From Hippasteria phrygiana (lineage: Eukaryota; Echinodermata; Asteroidea; Valvatida; Goniasteridae), in contig JAZGUH010000113.1 of assembly GCA_037893225.1 (NCBI GenBank), forward strand, positions 868,001 through 932,000: a DNA stretch of 64,000 bases, read 5' to 3'. Every line of letters starts with the position of its first letter. The stretch's first letter is position 1. The notes beneath the pieces were generated by a model. It saw nothing but the letters and a program-made list of their open reading frames with translations, did not search any database and was not told the origin of the DNA. Shown in pieces: positions 53,501 through 59,500 of this stretch. A program made the position numbers and the translations under genes.

Positions 53501-56500
53501 ATGTAGCATGTATGCATACAATGGTGCAATCTCCACAGAGAACGGTTACTAAAGTTTAAATATAAAATATCACAAGGCTTATCATTGCACAATATCACTG
53601 CTACAATGAGACCGACAGATCAAGCTGCTTACTGTTGTCACATACAATTATTCCTTTAAAAAAAAATTGTTACTCAAAAATGGACCATTTACATACATGT
53701 ACATTCATTTGAATTGATAAGTGGGAACTTTCAGTAGTTCTAATGCATAGACCACTACAATTTACAGTAACTAAGTACATGTACTGCAGTGAAGCATGTT
53801 ATTTCTAGGTTTACTGTTTGTTACACCATTGTACATATACATGTATGTATCAATAGACAAGTCACTCATCATGTGCAATTATTATTAGCTGACCGTACAT
53901 ATTTGTAACTTGGTCCATTTCATGGGGTGGTTGAAATAAGTAAATCAATAGACCAATCCGGATTTGACCATAAGCCCCGCCCACCTTAGCAACGGCATGA
54001 CGACGCCATTACCTCGGTCAAGCTAGTACACAAACATTACTTGTAATGCACGGCGACCCGGACAAATACATCGACGACAACGACACGACTCGGTGTAAAG
54101 TTGTTAGTCTGCCAAAGGCGGTGGATTTAAATTCTTTAGGCAGGGACAAAATTAGCAAGCGGGCGAAAGTTAAGGGTTACAATTATCTATTAAGGAGGGG
54201 TATGTACATGAAGTCATGAAGGATGGTCAAGTTGCTGTTGCGGGGAAATGTTATCGAAGCATGAGGAAGACTAGACCTGCCACATTTTGTTTCGGAAAGG
54301 ACGGGCTCGTTGCAGAAAGTAGATGTGTTGCTGGGTAAGTTAGTATTAGAATTTTAAAAAACGCGGATGTTACGACGCAATTGAATTATACCATAGTCTA
54401 ATATTAAAGAAGACTCTTAACCAGTACCCTCGAGGCTCGACACAGAACAGGTCTTGCTACAACCAGCAAAAGGGCACCAGGTCAAAGTTATGATAAAGTT
54501 TTGTTATAAATAGTTCTATTTCCTGTTCATATATTAAATCAATGACCATTACATGTAGGGGCCTATACACTTTCCATCTCCTATTCATGTACAGAATATT
54601 AACATGTTAACTGCGAATCCTACCTCAGAGCATACGTACTTGTCCGTGACATTCAGATCGGAATGCGGCCGGCCACACGTTTTAATCCATCTCAAACATT
54701 TTTCCAAATTTGTTTTCAGTTTTGGAAACGGGAAGAAAACGATGTCCTGATCAGAGTACCTGGTGTCTGATTTACATATGCCATGACAGCATATTGTTTC
54801 CATTTCTTAAACTATCCCATTAAAATATAAACACCTACATGTACATGTACACTGTAGGCTTCAGCCGCGCTTTCATTGAAAAAAATACGGTACCCGGCCG
54901 CACCAAACACATTTGTTTGTGTGCACTTTTCACAGCGCATGTGACAAAGTTTGAGCGAGCTTGACCGAGCTAATGGCGGACCACGCCTGTAGCAACTGTT
55001 GCTAACCAAAAGTCGTAATCCTATTGGTCAATGCGCGCTGTTTGATCGACAGGCCGGATCGGTCCATTACAGTCCACTTGTTAATAAGAGCTCGGTTAAC
55101 ACGAGATCTCGGTTAAGACGAGAATTTTTGTCAGTCCCGACCGAATTGTTCACATTCCTATCGGAGAAAATTTCATTAATACGAGCTACTACACCGACAA
55201 TGGTCAAAAGAGGGCGGCGCTAATGCGAGAAAACCACAACATTTTGGGAAATAGGTCATACAATAAGCCAGTTCGGTATCTCAAAGGTTATTCGGGATAA
55301 AATTGCTGCCGTAATGCACGCAATGTTACGCAAACTCCTATTCTGATTGAATTTAACACGTGTACGTTGTGCGACCAACTTTCGCATTCACATGCACACG
55401 TTGGGTCAAGGGTCATTCAGGATAACTGTCATTGTGCACATGCAGTTGAAATACCGAACTGGCTTACTGAATAAAACATTCAATTACAATCAAAAGAGGG
55501 CGCTATTTAACCCCTTGCCACCGGTTGCCCCAAATACGTGCGAATTGAAAATTGCCACCTGGCCGGTTGACGCCTACATGTATGATGTGTGCCAATCTCT
55601 GCATTTTCAATCCATTAGCGAGGTATTGTGTACGTTATGCTTGGCTGCACAAGCCTTGTTTCTGTTTCGCTTGGCTGCACAACTCGGCCTGGCGCAACAG
55701 ATTCTCCCATGTAATGCCCAGTGGCAAGGGATAAAAGAATGGACGCCATGTTGAAAGTGGGCTTGCGGCATCCCAGCGCCTGAAAATCGCTATACCGAAC
55801 GATCACTACACCGAACAAAATCTGTGGATCCCGGGATGTTCGTTATAGCGGCGTTCCATTGTATTAACATCTGTAAGACTGGAAATTACTAGATCAGGAT
55901 AATACCAAAAATAAGTGCTGAAGTTGACCAAATTCGGTATTCACTTCAGTATCGGAAGTTGCCGCTGAGATCCATGATGAGCGAGTGTTTTGTTTTTTTC
56001 ATCATTTACTTAATCTTCGATGTGTAACTTGTGCCAGAAGTGTTAAAATAATTTAAGATCGCCTCAAATGATCAGCTTAAACTCGAGCCGAGTTCGTAAT
56101 CCGTTTTACTTGTAATACGGGGAGGTAACAGCGCAGCCCTAACGTGACTTTAGTATCAATGGATTGACCAATCGGATTGCAGTATCGGGATTTTGGTGAA
56201 CAGTACGACTGTTCCATTTATTTTGCTCTTACTCCAAAGTATTCACAGGAGCTAGAATTTGTTTTGAAATGTTGGTTTTCCCGTTAAAGGAATTTTGAGC
56301 AAATTGCCATTTTTTGTGAAGCTGTAAAGAGATAATAAAATCAACTGGCAACCACATTCTTTTGGTTCAGTGAAATATGATGAAAATACTATAAGGATTC
56401 AAAACTTGAAAGTGATTTTAAGGGCTTTATCACTGCTAATCTTTAAGTTAAATATTTGCATAAGGCATTTTCCCACTTCTTTCCCAAAAATGGCTGAAAA

Positions 56501-59500
56501 CGCTGTATCAAATCGACAGTTTTTTTAGCATAACTTTGGAATGGAAGGTCTGATTTCTAAAACTCATTTAGTTTTGTGTTTCTTTCAGCAAGCTCTTTAA
56601 TTTGAGTCATAATTCATGTATTGGTACATGTTTATAAAATAGTGCACTATGACCTTTCTAATATCAATGTACGGGAAGATTACACTATTAATTTAAAAGA
56701 ACTGAAGGTACACGTAATACAAATGATTAATAGGATGAAGTACAAAGAAGTGTTTATCTGCAAACATGAACACAAAAACATGTGAGCAAAAAGATATATT
56801 TTCTATTCTCTTGGAACAGTGCAGAAACAATAAATATTTGCTAGATCTTTTTTTACTGTAGTTAAAATATAGTTGGGTCAGAAAGCATGTTTCTATAGAA
56901 ACACTTAAATTGTAATTCTGCCTGATGGTTTTTAAGCTTGTCTTCGTCAAGAATGATACGCTGGTGATAAAAGGACAAAATGTCTCCAAACCTGACATTC
57001 CAGTGAAATCTAATCAGGGCAAGAGGGCCAGGTTCATGCTACACTGTTGCTACATGTAATATCGACAAGGCAATTAGTACCAGATTTTCTTGGATATACA
57101 TGTAGTCTTTCAGAGCTTGAGTGATCAAAAATTGTGGGATTGTAAGCAAAATGTTGGGGATAACGGTGGGGGAGGATGGGGTTACTGCTGCAAGGTTTCT
57201 TAAAGCAAATGTGATGTAATCTGAGAAAACCCTTCACACGGTGAAATTTATCATTCTTGTGTTATATGCATAACATTAATGAAGGCACTGTGTTTTCAAA
57301 ACTGGTTTATTCATGATTCTACGATGTCTGTAACTTGAGTTATGCTCTCGAGAATTTAAGAAAACCAGCCAACTTCATTTTGAGAAATCAAGCTTTAAAC
57401 TTCTGCGTAACTCATCGAGTTTGCACAAAAAGTGACTGAAAGATTGCAAATTGTTATATTTAAAATGATGGAATTTTTAGTGAATATTTCCAGGAATGAT
57501 AATTTAGATAATTGAATTGGTAGCAGAAACTCAAATTGTCAACAACAAAAATCGAGGGGACTATTGTGCCATTATCTCCAATGGAGGTTCGGCGACATGC
57601 GAAGGGTTTTCCCAGATCACATCACAAATTATTAATAACTGACCAACCTTGAGAAATAGTACTCCAACTGACGTTGTAAAAGTTTGCGAAGATCTTCTCC
57701 TTTGGGTAGTTCCTGCTGAGACAGATCATCAGCTGTAACAGTAGCAATAGGATACAAATGTAATAATCATTACTCAGACATTCTACACCGTGTGCAAGAA
57801 AATTTTGCGATAATTTCTGTAAGAGCTGCAGCATGTGCCGTGTTGTATTTAATGGAACTACATACATGCAGTTCATTTTGTGACTGGGCTTGGCTGAGCA
57901 ACCACAATTACACTGTAAGAGGTTGTGAAAAAAAGTCACTATAATTTTACAATACTAATGGGGTCTATGGATAGACTACGTGTAGCAGTCTAACCTAACA
58001 GAGCTAGTACCTCAACATTCAAATAAAAAGTAATCATCAGTCACAAGAGTTTGACACTTGATTGAATCTTCCGACTCGGTTATGTACATAGCTTATACAA
58101 AGTCAAGAGACTAATCCGACGACCGCCATTTTCTTTGGTGGCACCAGACTCGCGCGAAATGCGCTCAGGTAATATGCACGCACTCTGAGCTCCTTAGACC
58201 AATACGGTCACTAAAAAGCCCACGCGCCTTGTCTTTAAAAACATGTGTAGCATGTGCACGGCTTGTGGTGCCAACTAAAAATGGCTTCTAATTTTGTTCG
58301 TCGTATTAGTCTATACATGTATGCAAAAGCGACAAACGAACTTTATGGAGCCTACTCCAAATGAGTTTTTAATTCGCTAGGGTTTCACAATCGAATGAAA
58401 CATCTTCCGACAGCTCACAGAAGATAAATAGGTACTTACATGTGACTAACTGTCCATCTGGAAGGTATGGGTATTCTGGACCACTGATGTATCCATTCTG
58501 CAGTGAGTATACAGGTGACTCGGGAGACGGTGGGTAGCCCAATCCAGAGAACTTCCCAACATCTCCATTCATCTGGTAAGGACCTGTTGGCAATCAATTA
58601 TCAGCTGAGCTACAGTGTAAAACTCAGTGTTCTGAAACATGAAGTTGCTAATAAAATACTTGTGCGTGACTTCAAGTTGGGTTTATTTCACCTGCGAACT
58701 TTAACAATTTCAAATATAAGAGACACCAAATATTTGTTACTGACTGAGGGCCATCTTGAAACCCACAGAGCTTATGGCAATGACCCTAAAAGTACATGTA
58801 GAATGCCAATATTAGAGTGGAAATACAAGTCAATAAAATTATCAAAATCAATCTTGAGGACTTGTATAAGCATTGATGTAGAAGAGACCAGCACAAGACC
58901 AGGCACAAGACTATGCACAAGGCCATCTTGTTACATGCACAAGTAACAGGCATAAACCATGACAAAGGAATGCTTTTATTACAGTTCATTTGAATAGCTT
59001 GAGACTTGAATTAAGACTGAAGGTCTTGTGATGGTCTTGTGTTGGTCTTGCAGGGTCTTGTGATGGTCTCGACTACATCACTGCTTATGAGTTGATAATT
59101 AAGGGAATGACCAAGTTAATAGAAAATAAACGAGAGCTGACAATGCATTTCTGACTCCACTACTGGCAAGCACCAGTATTTTGTTTAAAACAAATATAAA
59201 TCAAACAAACCACAAGGGAAACTGACTGGGTAAATTTGAAAGAATTTTCAAAGTGAACAAAGAACTGGCAGGAGCGGGATTTGGAGCGGGATTTGAACCG
59301 CAACCTCCAGAATACCGTACCGGTCAAATATAAATCAGATAGGACTCAACACAGACAATACCACAGAACACAAACAACATTCTGTCACCGATATACTCTG
59401 AAAGAGAAAGCTGATGATAAAAAATGAAAAACGTTGAGTACAAGGTAAAACGACACCGGGAGACAGCAAACAAACAGCAAGACCCTGGGGTCAACTTCTT

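Larger units (their letters stand above)
53950..55065. mobile_element. Deletion derivative of a two-gene transposon (SWIM-type and THAP-type genes convergent)
   Basis: The left end AGACCAATCCGG and complement of the right end GGACCGATCCGG match 10/12. AT lies outside each end (53948-53949 and 55066-55067). The left part holds a plus-strand first exon of a SWIM/YqaJ-type protein and the right part a minus-strand THAP first exon, each stopping at a splice donor with the middle of the element gone. A THAP transposase paired with a YqaJ-type nuclease is, to my knowledge, the ISL2EU/IS4EU layout, but this attribution is tentative. Confidence 0.6.
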
